Positions 21,628 through 31,361 of a DNA stretch of 64,000 nt are shown here, one piece after another. Position 1 is the stretch's first letter; the number at the start of each line of letters is the position of its first letter. Source of the stretch: Halichondria panicea (lineage: Eukaryota; Porifera; Demospongiae; Suberitida; Halichondriidae); NCBI RefSeq assembly GCF_963675165.1, contig NC_087388.1, forward strand, positions 620,001-684,000, in the 5' to 3' direction. A program made the translations under genes and the position numbers. Under the pieces are notes generated by a model. The model ran no database searches. It saw nothing but the letters and a program-made list of their open reading frames with translations, and had not been told where the DNA came from.

Positions 21628-24600
21628 CTAGATGCATACTTTTCTTTTTTGACCGACTGGTGAGGCCAGAGGTGTGAAGAAGCTGTCCAGTCGCCCCTGT
21701 GTGGATGATGATTTACTCTTGACCAGTTTAGCCGCTCCCTTCCGAATACGATCCTCACTGGGACAAATAAAAGAATAGACACTCCTTACTACAACATACG
21801 CAAGAATACATTCCAGAGCTACCTGCGTACAGTGCAGAACATGTACAGTGATGCTGTGTATAGTGAGTGCTTACAATGGCAATATATATACTTACGCAAA
21901 TCCTTTCTCCTCGGCTAGAAACTTGACCAGTCCTGCCTCGTCAGGGAGGCTCCACTTCAACTGCAGGGAAGTGTAACAGCTGTAAATAAATAAAGTGCTC
22001 GTGCATGGCAGGCAAAGTATCAGCTATAAGAACTAACTTATATAAAGGTTAAGGAACTGGCTCTAAAAGGTTAAGAGTATGAGGTTTTGGGGAGTGGGTA
22101 TACAGTGTCACTGTGTATATAACTGATACTGGTGGTAATGTTGGGAGTGAAGGTATTGGATTACATTACCTCAATAGACTTTGGGTCCATCACTTCAGGT
22201 TCCTTAAACAGACGCCTGGCTTCCTATAGACAACAAAAACAAAAACACCATTTTCAACTTCTCACGTATGGTAGCAAAGTTATTCAAAGTCAATAGAAGC
22301 ATATACACTAACAGTATCTACATGTATGTAGATGATAATTACCTGATAAAGCCAGTTCTCAGGAATGTTCAGTTTCTGGAAAGTGAAAGGTTTGTAAGAC
22401 TGAATTGAAGTTGTTTGAAAACGTATAATAATTTTTCCCACTGCCTACACTGACATTGTTTGAAAACTTATAACTTTTCATACTCCATAGACAATAGATA
22501 ACAGCACTCTAACTCTGTGGTAGCAATTAGCTGTATGAAACAGGAGCTGACAACACTGGTTTCCTAGCCAGCCTCCTCCTACAAATAACCACAATGTAAT
22601 TTAAACTTCCTCACCTTCCCCTTTTCGATAATCTCTTCAATATTCTTGTGGTCTCGGATGAGAGTGATGGCTTTGGCAGGCCCCACCCCCTTAACAGAGT
22701 CACAGTAGTCACACCCGAGTAAGATGCACAGGTCAATAAACTGTAAGTGAAGGAGGTGATCAGACTATGCAATTGGAGGAGCATAAAACTAGAAAGGTCA
22801 TATTTAGAGTTTTGGTGATCCGATTTCAATGATTTTCTGATTTTCTGAAAGCTTAGAGTGAGCTCTTTCAGATGGTATGTTCAACTCGCAATTTTTGATC
22901 GGACCCAAATTTGATATTTTCCCCAACCTATATAATTATAGCCTATGCTTTTTTGTCAAAATCAGCCTCAAAAATAACCTTTGATTTTAATACACCATCT
23001 GAAAGACCTCTTCATAAGCTTTCAGGGAATCATAAAATCATTGCAATTGGACCATCCTGAGGCAAGTTATGGCCTCTCAAAGATATGCTACACTAGCATA
23101 GCGGGGGAGTATGAGACAGTTCCAATTATATGTACTTGTTCAGTAATTTGTTAACTCACTTCTTGCTGAGTGACTCCTAATTCAGCCAGTAGCTTCTCCA
23201 AGTGGATCTCTCTAACTGGCATCTTCCTATGGAAGTTAAAAAGTATCTATTCACATAATCAGTCTAGCACTGTACAACTATTATACTAATTATTATCTAT
23301 GTACGTACGTATATTTAAGAGTCCCTCTACTCACTTTGCTTCGCTGGCTGTCAGGTGGCGCAACATGACGCTGGAGCCAAATGTGAGACAGTCCATATCC
23401 TCGGTAGCAGTGGCGTACACCAGGCCGGCCTTCACCATGGACGCACACTGGGCCTCGGCTTCACAAGGGGCCTATGAGAGGTGGGGGGTATGAGGTATGT
23501 AATGATCTCACAGGGGTCTATAACGAGGTGGGGGGTATGTGGAGGGTGGGGGGTACATAATGACCTCACCGCAACAAAGGGTACTCCCATTAGTGTCAGC
23601 AACCTCTTACACTCCTCCACATGTTTAGGAGTCACTTTCACCTGATAACACAGAACAGAATACCATTGTCATGATCACTTAATATCGTATGCAACAGTAC
23701 AACTGTACATCACAGATAGTGTTAGCATAGTGCATATATCTACCACAACTCACTAGTCGTTTCTGAAATTTCTCTATTTGTTCTTGATCACCTGAGTATA
23801 GAGATACAAGCATAAATTCACTCCTTTCCTCTTCAATACTATAAATTGCCTTTATCAGTGGCCGTAACTAAGCCTTTCTCAGCTTCTGCTCTTTTCTCAG
23901 ATCTCTTGAGAAGCTCTCCTGATTTCATTTCTGGTGGCTTGCCATCAAACACATAGCTACAGAGAAGGAATAGGGGGGGGGCATTGAACACGATGTCATA
24001 TTGAGAGTATAGCATCAAACACTACATGCAGTCATGACTAACACACCGTATAACAGGTATTTCAAGGGTATAAATGTTTGTGGTTTTCACTGATGGTATA
24101 CCTTTTTATACCCACGAATTTATTATCGCATGCATGCATATGAAAACCTTTGTAACAATCATTCTGTGAAAGTTTATACCCTCGAAGTATACCCGCTATA
24201 TGGTACTGTCAGTTACTATAACACAAGAGTCATATAAATATTACATTGTAAAGGACTTGAACTCTTACACTGGTTTGATGCCGTTCTCGAGCATTCTGAT
24301 AGTTCGATAGAAGAACCCAATCAAATGGCTGTAAAATGAATGATATGTATGACACAATTTATATACACACAAACCACCAATCCATCCTGACACACCCCCT
24401 AATATGAACAACGCCCCTCAAGGCTCAACTGTTTGGAATCAATACACACACTGACCTAGTTGTATCTCCGTCACTGTCTGTGAGCTGAGATCCATCCATC
24501 CTCACTGCAATCAGAAACTGGTACAAGCTCATAGACGCATCCACTGCGACCTTACGACCTACAATTTAACAATGGAAATTAAAATGGAGGCCATTTTTAA

Positions 24601-24698
24601 TGAGTAGCTAGCTTACCAAAATATGTCTTGATCTCTCCATCTTTCATAGCTGAAGGAGCATAATCTCCAATTAGTTTCATTAAGCCGTGAATACCCAT
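21628..24698 (-). CDS. FEN1: Flap endonuclease 1
   Basis: Thirteen exons, about 24617-24698, 24456-24558, 24270-24328, 23873-23956, 23753-23793, 23570-23641, 23338-23470, 23161-23228, 22616-22741, 22343-22378, 22171-22224, 21897-21961 and 21628-21759, give a protein near the usual ~380 residues. FEN1 cuts 5' flaps during Okazaki-fragment maturation and long-patch base excision repair in the nucleus. The start [15 protein letters not shown] is the required free N-terminus. Active-site residues are present: [30 protein letters not shown] and GCDYCDS. The C-terminus has a PCNA-binding box (QGRLDSFF) followed by a basic KRK. Two introns contain inserted repeats (22797-23090 and 24044-24206). Confidence 0.95.
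22797..23090 (+). repeat. Dispersed ~290-bp repeat, copy 2
   Basis: Same family as 2940-3240 and 33300-33590, in a FEN1 intron. It shares 'gaaagcttagagtgagctct', 'gacccaaatttga' and the terminal 'agttatggcctctcaaagat'. Confidence 0.8.
24044..24206. mobile_element. ~160-bp inverted-repeat element with 'accgtataacaggta / tacccgctatatggta' ends
   Basis: The left end 'accgtataacaggtatttca' and the inverted right end form imperfect terminal repeats of ~30 bp that include 'agggtataaa'. It lies in a FEN1 intron. Related end sequence ('atagcgggtaatt') occurs at 34263-34280 and 63278-63292. Confidence 0.7.
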
Positions 24699-24937
24699 TC
24701 TCGATCTTCTTCCTTCCTTCTTGTTCACGCAAAATTTAGGGTCACGTGAGCAAATAGGGGTGAGGCTCGCTGCAAAAATGGGAGGGTGCTAGACATTCCG
24801 CAAAAAATTGATTACGCTGATAGGCTACCACAGTGCCAATGCTGATGAAACAAAGATAAAAACATGTTTTCATCAAGTGCACACATAATGAATATGGCTT
24901 AAAGCACACAATTATGTCTGAATGCAAAATAACAAAA
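24699..24937. other. FEN1 upstream region / 3' flank of DDD copy 4
   Basis: These 239 bp include the putative FEN1 promoter ('ttagggtcacgtgagcaaat'). The part next to FEN1 is duplicated at 27975-28050, behind the orphan FEN1 exon. Confidence 0.5.
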
Positions 24938-26002
24938 CTAAATGTGTTTGTATGGATGTACACATCCTGCAGTATGGGGTAACACACAAGCATTAGAGTA
25001 GCCACTTTGTCTATCTTTGTACCCGCCTGATCTCCACTCCTGCATTAAATTGTTTTCTCTGAACTCTTCTATTGGAACTATTTTCTCAATGTCTTGTGTT
25101 ATTAAATCAATGATCTCCCTCGTTTCAAAGTGCCTTGGATAGGATCTGTGTTGAGTGTTCCGAGTGATGAATTCCACAGGGAACACCATTTGATTGTGGT
25201 AGGCCATGTCACCCATTAAACAGATATACCACTGAGAGAACCACCAACTAGCATTATCAAACCGATTCCAATGATGCAAAACAGGTTCCATAACAGTCTC
25301 AGCAGCTCTGTGGTGGAAGGCATTAATCATACCGTCAAAAAAGACGGCTGTAACATACTCTTCCATAGGCTCTTGGAAACAACCATTTCTGATTTTGAAT
25401 CGAATTGTCCGGTCGACTGATCGCCATTCTTCAGTATCGATTGCCGCTATTGGAGGCCGCAAACGAAACAAAAAATCTTCAAATGATCTCCAAGGATTTT
25501 TGTTATGATCTTGTACATCGTTATACAGCTTTATTTTAGCATCATCATCCATGAAAATGTAATACATGTACTTTTTATCTCCTTGCACTGTGGTATTGTA
25601 CAGTATCCCTCTGCCAGTAGTCCAGGTGGTAGATGGATGAAAGATATGGGTAACATGGGAACTGTACGTACTGGCGGTGGTGCATCTCTCCTTGTATCCT
25701 AGCACCAGCAAGTCACACTGACAATCTAAAGAGTTGCCAAATATATCAATTGATAATAAATCTTCAGGAACACAGCTTTCGGTCATGATCATGTAGAGAA
25801 ATTTCTTGTGGAAATCAACACCACTGTCTAAATTGCAATCTGTAGCTCTGTGTCTGGCGATATTGGACCTTGAGTAATGGGGAATTAGCTCCACTGGCAG
25901 CACAAATAACTTGTCTAGGATGCAGTAATGTCGTAGTGTATACAATACTAGTATTGTATCCACCAATAAAGCAGCAACAACATAGCTCATTTTGAGCTTC
26001 AT
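24938..26002 (-). CDS. Type II membrane protein with DDD motif, family copy 4
   Basis: Intact single-exon ORF of 354 residues. The anchor is slightly altered (SYVVAALLVDTILVLYTLRHY) after a shortened N-terminus (MKLKM). FMDDDAKIKLY, WWFSQWYICLMGD and GCVHPYKHI are kept. It differs from copy 1 at few positions (for example HHRAAETVMEP for HHKAAETVLEP). It lies directly upstream of FEN1 in the same orientation, and this junction was duplicated together with part of FEN1 to create the 28-kb copy. Confidence 0.8.
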   Translation of the reverse strand: MKLKMSYVVAALLVDTILVLYTLRHYCILDKLFVLPVELIPHYSRSNIARHRATDCNLDSGVDFHKKFLYMIMTESCVPEDLLSIDIFGNSLDCQCDLLVLGYKERCTTASTYSSHVTHIFHPSTTWTTGRGILYNTTVQGDKKYMYYIFMDDDAKIKLYNDVQDHNKNPWRSFEDFLFRLRPPIAAIDTEEWRSVDRTIRFKIRNGCFQEPMEEYVTAVFFDGMINAFHHRAAETVMEPVLHHWNRFDNASWWFSQWYICLMGDMAYHNQMVFPVEFITRNTQHRSYPRHFETREIIDLITQDIEKIVPIEEFRENNLMQEWRSGGYKDRQSGYSNACVLPHTAGCVHPYKHI

Positions 26003-26574
26003 TCTTGAGAATAGCTAAAATCGCCTCTCTTTGTTTCAATCCAGCAGATACCCCCACTTATTCGCTTAACACTTTCTGTGTGCGCATGTGTACTCAATTG
26101 TTGAGTTTTTTTTTTTTTTTTCTTTTTTTTTTTTTGCCTTTATGGCGAAACGAGTAGGTAAGGTAAGTACAAACGGGTAGACAGATATAAATCGAAATCT
26201 AAGTAAGGTAAAGATATGAAGAACAAACATATAGTAAGTTTAGGTATGCCCATCAAGCACAGGTGATAGAGTTGGTGACCTGTGAATGAGCATGGAAGCA
26301 TTCCCTCGCCAAAGTACGCATGCGCACACAGAAAGCCGACCGAGATATGGACACAACTACATGTAAACACCTCTTCGGCAGAGTCAGCTTGGCTTAGTGG
26401 CGGGGCAATGCGTCTATGCATGCTGATTCACAGAGCCCCCACTCTGCCTCCTGCTCTAGATGGACTCACTTAGTCATACTTTTATCTATTAATAAAATTT
26501 ATTTTAATTTATTCTGCCCCCACTTTGCCCTGACTCACTTTGTCATCACAAAGTGTTAGCGAATAAGGGGAAGC
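26003..26574. other. Non-coding spacer upstream of DDD copy 4
   Basis: It contains a T-rich run at 26105-26134 and low-complexity 'taaggtaag' words. I see no gene. 'tggcttagtgg' at 26390 looks like a tRNA A box, but no convincing B box follows. Confidence 0.4.
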
Positions 26575-27023
26575 TGTAGTTGCATGAGCGAAGTATGTCC
26601 AGATGTGGGTATTGAACCAACCTTACAGCCTGTGATGTCAGGGTCTTCAATCCATACCCACCTACCTATCGCCGCTCCACCATGGCCCAGAGCTACAGAA
26701 GAAACGAGATGGAGAAGAAGAGAGCCACGAACAGCATGTAAGAGAAATAGAACATGCATCGTTTACGCCTTTTGGTTTTCTCTGCTGCTGGAGGTATGAG
26801 TCCGGCTGCAGCGATTGTTTACAAGAAACTAGCTTCCATGCTGGCAGAGAAACATGACAAAACATACAGCACAACTCTGAATTGGATGAGATGTAGGCTA
26901 AATTTCTCCCTCATAAGAGCAGCGATTATGTGCATCAGAGGCTCTAGGAAGTCATTCACCACCACCACACCATGGAAGGCCTTAGACACTGGCACTATTG
27001 ACTTAGCAACCCAAGAAGGCTGA
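26575..27023 (+). pseudogene. Degenerate 3' end of a retroelement polyprotein
   Basis: Broken frames read DVGIEPTLQPV (near 26605), then RREPRTACKRN-type sequence, then from 26754 VFSAAGGMSPAAAIVYKKLA, SMLAEK, LNWMRCRLNFSL and AAIMCIRGSR. This order recalls the C-terminal part of reverse-transcriptase-bearing ORFs that are abundant in cnidarian and sponge genomes (LVFS..GGMG....YKRLA; WLRCRLSFSLLRS.I.C.RG). In-frame stops and a missing middle part show it is dead. The exact element class is not determined. Confidence 0.6.
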
Positions 27024-27144
27024 TCTGAAATGGTATAGATCTAGTCTATACATGTGCTTTCACTCAGGAACTTTATATGGTTCACTGTTTCACATGTCCT
27101 TTTGTCATTTGTCATTTGTCATTTTGTCATTTCTTAACATAAAG

Positions 27145-27661
27145 GGAAGCTACAACGCCCACCTTTTTAATTGTCTGCACCATATTGGATCTTTATACAG
27201 CTATACACAGCTATACAACCACTATACTGTATAACTGTATAAGTGGTGCTGAGAATTTCTATATACAGCTACACACAACTATACAACCACTATATTGTAT
27301 AACTGTATAGTGGTGAGAATTTATACTAACTATACTCAAAATTACAATATTAGGTATAACTGTATAGTGGTATACGCAATGTATTATAAGGTGGTATAAT
27401 TATACAGTTATACCAAATATACAGCTTTCTACTAAGTGTGATGTAAAATTATACACTATACAACTATACAACTACACAACTATACTTTTTATCAACTATA
27501 CACTTTATACTAGATTATACAGTATATTATACAGTATAGCTGGTATAATAGCAAGCAAATACTGGTGTATAACTGTATAAAGTATAACTGGTATAAAGAT
27601 CCAATACTGCACAGCTCTCCGCTGCGGTGTAGCAATTAAAAAGGTGGGCGTTGTAGCTTCC
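27145..27661. mobile_element. 517-bp foldback element with AT-rich palindromic core
   Basis: The left end 'ggaagctacaacgcccacct' through 'tttttaattg' is the inverted copy of the right end 'caattaaaaaggtgggcgtt'-'gtagcttcc'. The arms continue inward with 'ggatctttatacagc' against 'gtataaagatcc'. The core, 27190-27590, is made of repeated 'actatacaac'/'gtataactgtata' palindromes. The right arm is itself the upstream flank of the homeobox gene (compare 29400-29425), so the structure could have arisen by inverted duplication and not by transposition. Confidence 0.75.
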
Positions 27662-27793
27662 TGGTTGTTAGTGAGGGAGGAGCTCATTATCCTGCAGCTA
27701 GTACAAGTAACATTCGTCTGTCATTTTTGTGTTATTTATGTTCTGCAACTAGATCTACAAGATCTCATTCAGCTCTCATAAAGTTTCAATGCG

Positions 27794-27907
27794 ATGGAAT
27801 CTCAAGACAATCTTAAAACAACTCTAAAAATTTGCAAAGATGCAAGTTCAGAGACGCCATCACCCAGACCTCTTCCGTCAGAGCAGAGTCAAGTAAATAT
27901 GTCTTGA
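27794..27907 (+). pseudogene. Truncated duplicate of homeobox gene 1 first exon
   Basis: 27662-27893 copies the upstream flank and first ~100 coding bases at 29425-29650. The frame starts MESQDNLKTT like the real gene, has a 9-bp insertion, and runs into the FEN1-derived segment, where it stops (TGA 27905-27907). It has no homeodomain. Confidence 0.85.
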
Positions 27908-27974
27908 TCTCTCCATCTTTCATAGCTGAAGGAGCATAATCTCCAATTAGTTTCATTAGGCCATGAACACCCAT
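27895..27974 (-). pseudogene. Orphan duplicate of FEN1 exon 1 with upstream flank
   Basis: 27895-28050 copies FEN1 exon 1 and its upstream region (24617-24775). The frame begins [15 protein letters not shown] as in FEN1 but has no further exons. Beyond the last FEN1 base it reads into antisense homeobox-exon sequence. The FEN1 promoter seems to have come along, so it may still be transcribed. Confidence 0.85.
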
Positions 27975-28244
27975 TCTTGATCTCTTCTTCCTTCCTTCTT
28001 GTTCACTTTCCTTGCAAAATTTAGGGTCACGTGAGCAAATAGGGGTGGAGCTCGTAGAGTCCGCAAAAAAAGGTGGGCGTTGCGCAATAGTCTGGGGTGG
28101 TGTCACTGGTGCTGGGTGCCAGTGTGTCATTCGCCAAAAAATACTTAACTACCCAGGTAATTATGACTTCAGTTTCAAATTGAAGATAACAAAACTACAC
28201 ATGTTTTCCTCAAGTGCATTATGTCTGAATGAAAGGTAATAAAA

Positions 28245-29318
28245 CTAAATGTGTTTGTATGGATGTACACATCCTGCAGTATGGGGTAACACACAAGCAT
28301 TAGAGTAGCCACTTTGTCTATCTTTGTACCGGCCTGACCTCCACTCCTGCATTAAATTGTTTCCTCTGAACTCTTCTATTGGAACTATTTTCTCAATGTC
28401 TTGTGTTATTAAATCAATGATCTCCCTCGTTTCAAACTTCCTTGGATAGGATCTGTGTTGAGTGTTCCGAGTGATGAATTCCACAGGGAACACCATTTGA
28501 TTGTGGTAGGCCATGTCACCCATTAAACAGATATACCATTGAGAGAACCACCAACTAGCATTATCAAACCGATTCCAATGATGCAAAACAGGTTCCAAAA
28601 CAGTCTCAGCAGCTTTGTGGTGGAAGGCATTAATCATACCGTCAAAAAAGACGGCTGTAACATACTCCTCCATAGGCTCTTGGAAACAACCATTTCTGAT
28701 TTTGAATCGAATTGTCCGGTCGACTGATCGCCATTCTTCAGTATCGATTGCCGCTATTGGAGGCCGCAAACGAAACAAAAAATCTTCAAATGATCTCCAA
28801 GGATTTTTGTTATGATCTTGTACATCGTTATACAGCTTTATTTTAGCATCATCATCCATGAAAATGTAATACATGTACTTCTTATCTCCTTGCACTGTGG
28901 TATTGTATAGCATCCCTCTGCCAGTAGTCCAGGTGGTAGATGGATGAAAGATATGGGTAACGTGGGAACTGTACGTACTGGAGGTGTTGCATCTCTCCTT
29001 GTATCCTAGCACCAGCAAGTCACACTGACAATCTAAAGAGTTGCCAAATACATCAATTGATAATAAATCTTCAGATACACAGCTTTCAGTCATGATCATG
29101 TAGAGAAATTTCTTGTGGAAATCAACACCACTGTCTAAATTGCAATCTGTAGCTTTGTGTTTGGCGATATTAGACCTTGAGTAATGAGGGATTAGCTCCA
29201 CTGGCAACACAAATAACTTGTCTAGGAGGCAGTAATGTCGTAGTATATACAATACTAGTATTATATCCACCATTAGAGCAGCAACAAAACAGCAGAAAGT
29301 TCTCATTCTGAGCTTCAT
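28245..29318 (-). CDS. Type II membrane protein with DDD motif, family copy 5
   Basis: Intact single-exon ORF of 357 residues. The anchor is CFVAALMVDIILVLYILRHY; FMDDDAKIKLY, WWFSQWYICLMGD and GCVHPYKHI are kept. It appears mosaic: the N-terminal part resembles copies 1 and 2 (ARHK/AKHK region, RCNTSS as in copy 2), while the C-terminal part matches copies 1 and 4, which suggests gene conversion. It sits between the orphan FEN1 exon and the homeobox gene promoter. Confidence 0.8.
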   Translation of the reverse strand: MKLRMRTFCCFVAALMVDIILVLYILRHYCLLDKLFVLPVELIPHYSRSNIAKHKATDCNLDSGVDFHKKFLYMIMTESCVSEDLLSIDVFGNSLDCQCDLLVLGYKERCNTSSTYSSHVTHIFHPSTTWTTGRGMLYNTTVQGDKKYMYYIFMDDDAKIKLYNDVQDHNKNPWRSFEDFLFRLRPPIAAIDTEEWRSVDRTIRFKIRNGCFQEPMEEYVTAVFFDGMINAFHHKAAETVLEPVLHHWNRFDNASWWFSQWYICLMGDMAYHNQMVFPVEFITRNTQHRSYPRKFETREIIDLITQDIEKIVPIEEFRGNNLMQEWRSGRYKDRQSGYSNACVLPHTAGCVHPYKHI

Positions 29319-29557
29319 TCTTGAGAATAGCTAGAATCACCTCTCTTTGCTCCTATTCGCAAACACTTTCTGTGTGCGCATGCGTACTCAACGGTAGACA
29401 AAGGTGGGCGTTGTAGCTTCCTGGTTGTTAGTGAGGGAGGAGCTCATTATCCTGCAGCTATACTGGTACAAGTACATTCGTCTGTCGTTTTTGTGTTATT
29501 TATGTTCTGCAACTAGATCTACAAGATCTCATTCAGCTCTCATAAAGTTTCAATGCG

Positions 29558-30957
29558 ATGGAATCTCAAGACAATCTTAAAACAACTTGCAAAGATGTAA
29601 GTTCAGAGACGCCATCACCCAGACCTCCTCCATCAGAGCAGAGCCAAGTCAAGATGGAAAGCAGCATGTCCTGCGAGACAGACTCTTCAGCGACTATTGG
29701 CATTGTTTCCCAGCTAGGAAAGAGACCTCGGAACCCTGCAGTGTTGATTCTATGGATAGAGGAGCACTCGCACAACCCTTATCCTACCAAGTCTGAGAAG
29801 ACCATGTTGGCACACTATGCCGGAATGACCGAAAAACAGCTCAATGACTGGTTTGCGAATGCTAGAAGGAATATAAAGAAGGTTGGGTACCCTTCTTGGA
29901 AGGAGAGACACTCTACTTACTCTGCATGTTTTTCTATTCCCGGTGTTCTACAGAACAACAACTCAGGTAAACCAATAAAATTATAATTATAGCTAGCTGC
30001 AGACTTAGTAAATACCTATGGAAAATACTGCAGGGATCTTGCTATTATATTACTTATTTCGATACAGGTTCCTCCGGCTCTTGTACTCATGGAAATCCCA
30101 TGCCTGTCGAATCTTCTATCTCCTCTGAGGCTGCCAATCATTCAAGCGCTGGCCCAAAATCGTCGAGTGCGAGGAAGCTACAATTTGGGCATAAAATCAA
30201 AGAGGAGACAACGACCATCAGTACCAACATGTGCAACCGCCATGGTTTCCATCCGTACTACGTTCCAGCCCACTCATCGGTCATGACCATTCCAGCTCGT
30301 TCCCAAAATGGAGCCAGCACTCTTCGATCCATTCCTGTACCCATCAACCCAGCAGCAGCAACCTACTACAAACTATCGCAGCAGCACCCGTCAGCACCAA
30401 GAGAAATCAACTTTCCAGTTGTGAAGCGACCCAATATACAATCTCTTTATGTTTCCTCGAGCAGTTCTAATCTCGTACAACATCAGTTCAACAGCTCACC
30501 TGTTGAATTGCCGCCATCATGGACAAGCGCTCCCTCTTCAATTGGCTCTGAGCCTCCGTCAAAACTTCTCTACCCTGCCGATACCAAGCAGCCTCAATCA
30601 CCACCGTTGGCAAATCCATCACTACTACCACATTCAATTAGTTCTCTGTGTGATTCAGGTACTACCTGTACAGTTGTTGTGGAGAGTACTACGGCACCGA
30701 CCAGTAACCCCCCCACTACGGCACCGACCAGTAACCCCCCACGGCCACTACACCCCCCCACTACGCAATCACCCGCTGTTGCTACACCTGAGTCCACTTG
30801 GGGGGAGCAGAGTCTACCACCAACACGAGCAGCAGCCACCAACCAACATCAACAACTATATAACGAATTCTCACTGTCGTCTGTTCCGACCGCCCAAGAG
30901 TTGGGAAGCAGCTGGGCTTCGTCTTCCATGTTCCAACCTACTCAAGCGTTTAACTAA
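29558..30957 (+). CDS. TALE-class homeobox protein, Iroquois-like (gene 1)
   Basis: Two exons, 29558-29966 and 30068-30957, join G|GT and give 432 residues. The homeodomain is at about residues 53-118: LILWIEEHSHNPYPTKSEK contains the three-residue loop extension (PYP), and LNDWFANARRNIKK is helix 3 with the DNA-contacting WFANARR. YPTK-EK and the Trp soon after the domain (YPSWKERH) favour Irx/Mohawk-type TALE over Meis, Pbx or TGIF. The rest is Ser/Pro/Thr/Gln-rich with no second domain; a short TTAPTSNPP repeat is present near residue 350. No Iro box was found. A nuclear transcription factor is expected. A related gene (35942-37748) lies 5 kb away on the other strand. Confidence 0.85.
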
Positions 30958-31361
30958 CTAGAGAAATTGTTTAAATGTTATTATCCGGCTGACCTCGTGC
31001 AATGGTGACTCCACAGAACAAGTAGAACACATTTCGTACCAATCATTCACACCCGAAATACATTATCTGATTTGTTCATAAACCATAATTATTTATGCGT
31101 TGTTTTATTACAAGATATGTTGTACTGATATAAATATTGTGTCTTTGCTGATCGAAGCTTGCAATAAATACCTCCCGTATTTAGAACTTCATATAATTTA
31201 AATAATTATAATTACAGCAATAAAATAACATTTAAACACAAAAAAGCAACTCTATTTTATATTTAAAGCAACTCTATTATATTTTTTTACAACACATGCA
31301 ATTGACAAACACAGTCTCTACAGCAGATACTGGGAGAGGCCACACAAAGATGGAGCTAGGG
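30958..31361. other. Convergent 3' flank of homeobox gene 1 and PIP4P
   Basis: AT-rich 3' UTR-like sequence with an AATAAA near 31163. No gene is seen. Confidence 0.5.

Noticed and set aside
24742-25005. Separate small ORF between FEN1 and DDD copy 4
   Set aside because: It overlaps the end of DDD copy 4 in another frame and has no conserved features.
26390-26437. A-box-like 'tggcttagtgg' as the start of a tRNA or SINE
   Set aside because: No acceptable B box follows and no cloverleaf could be drawn.
26608-26682. tRNA-derived SINE on the minus strand, with B box 'ggttcaatacc' and A box 'tggtggagcgg'
   Set aside because: The B-box match coincides with codons of a retroelement coding relic read on the plus strand (VGIEPTLQP), so the match is most simply a coincidence.
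30594-30842. Minus-strand ORF opposite homeobox gene 1 exon 2
   Set aside because: It is a shadow of the Pro/Ser/Thr-rich coding strand, with valine/glycine low complexity only.
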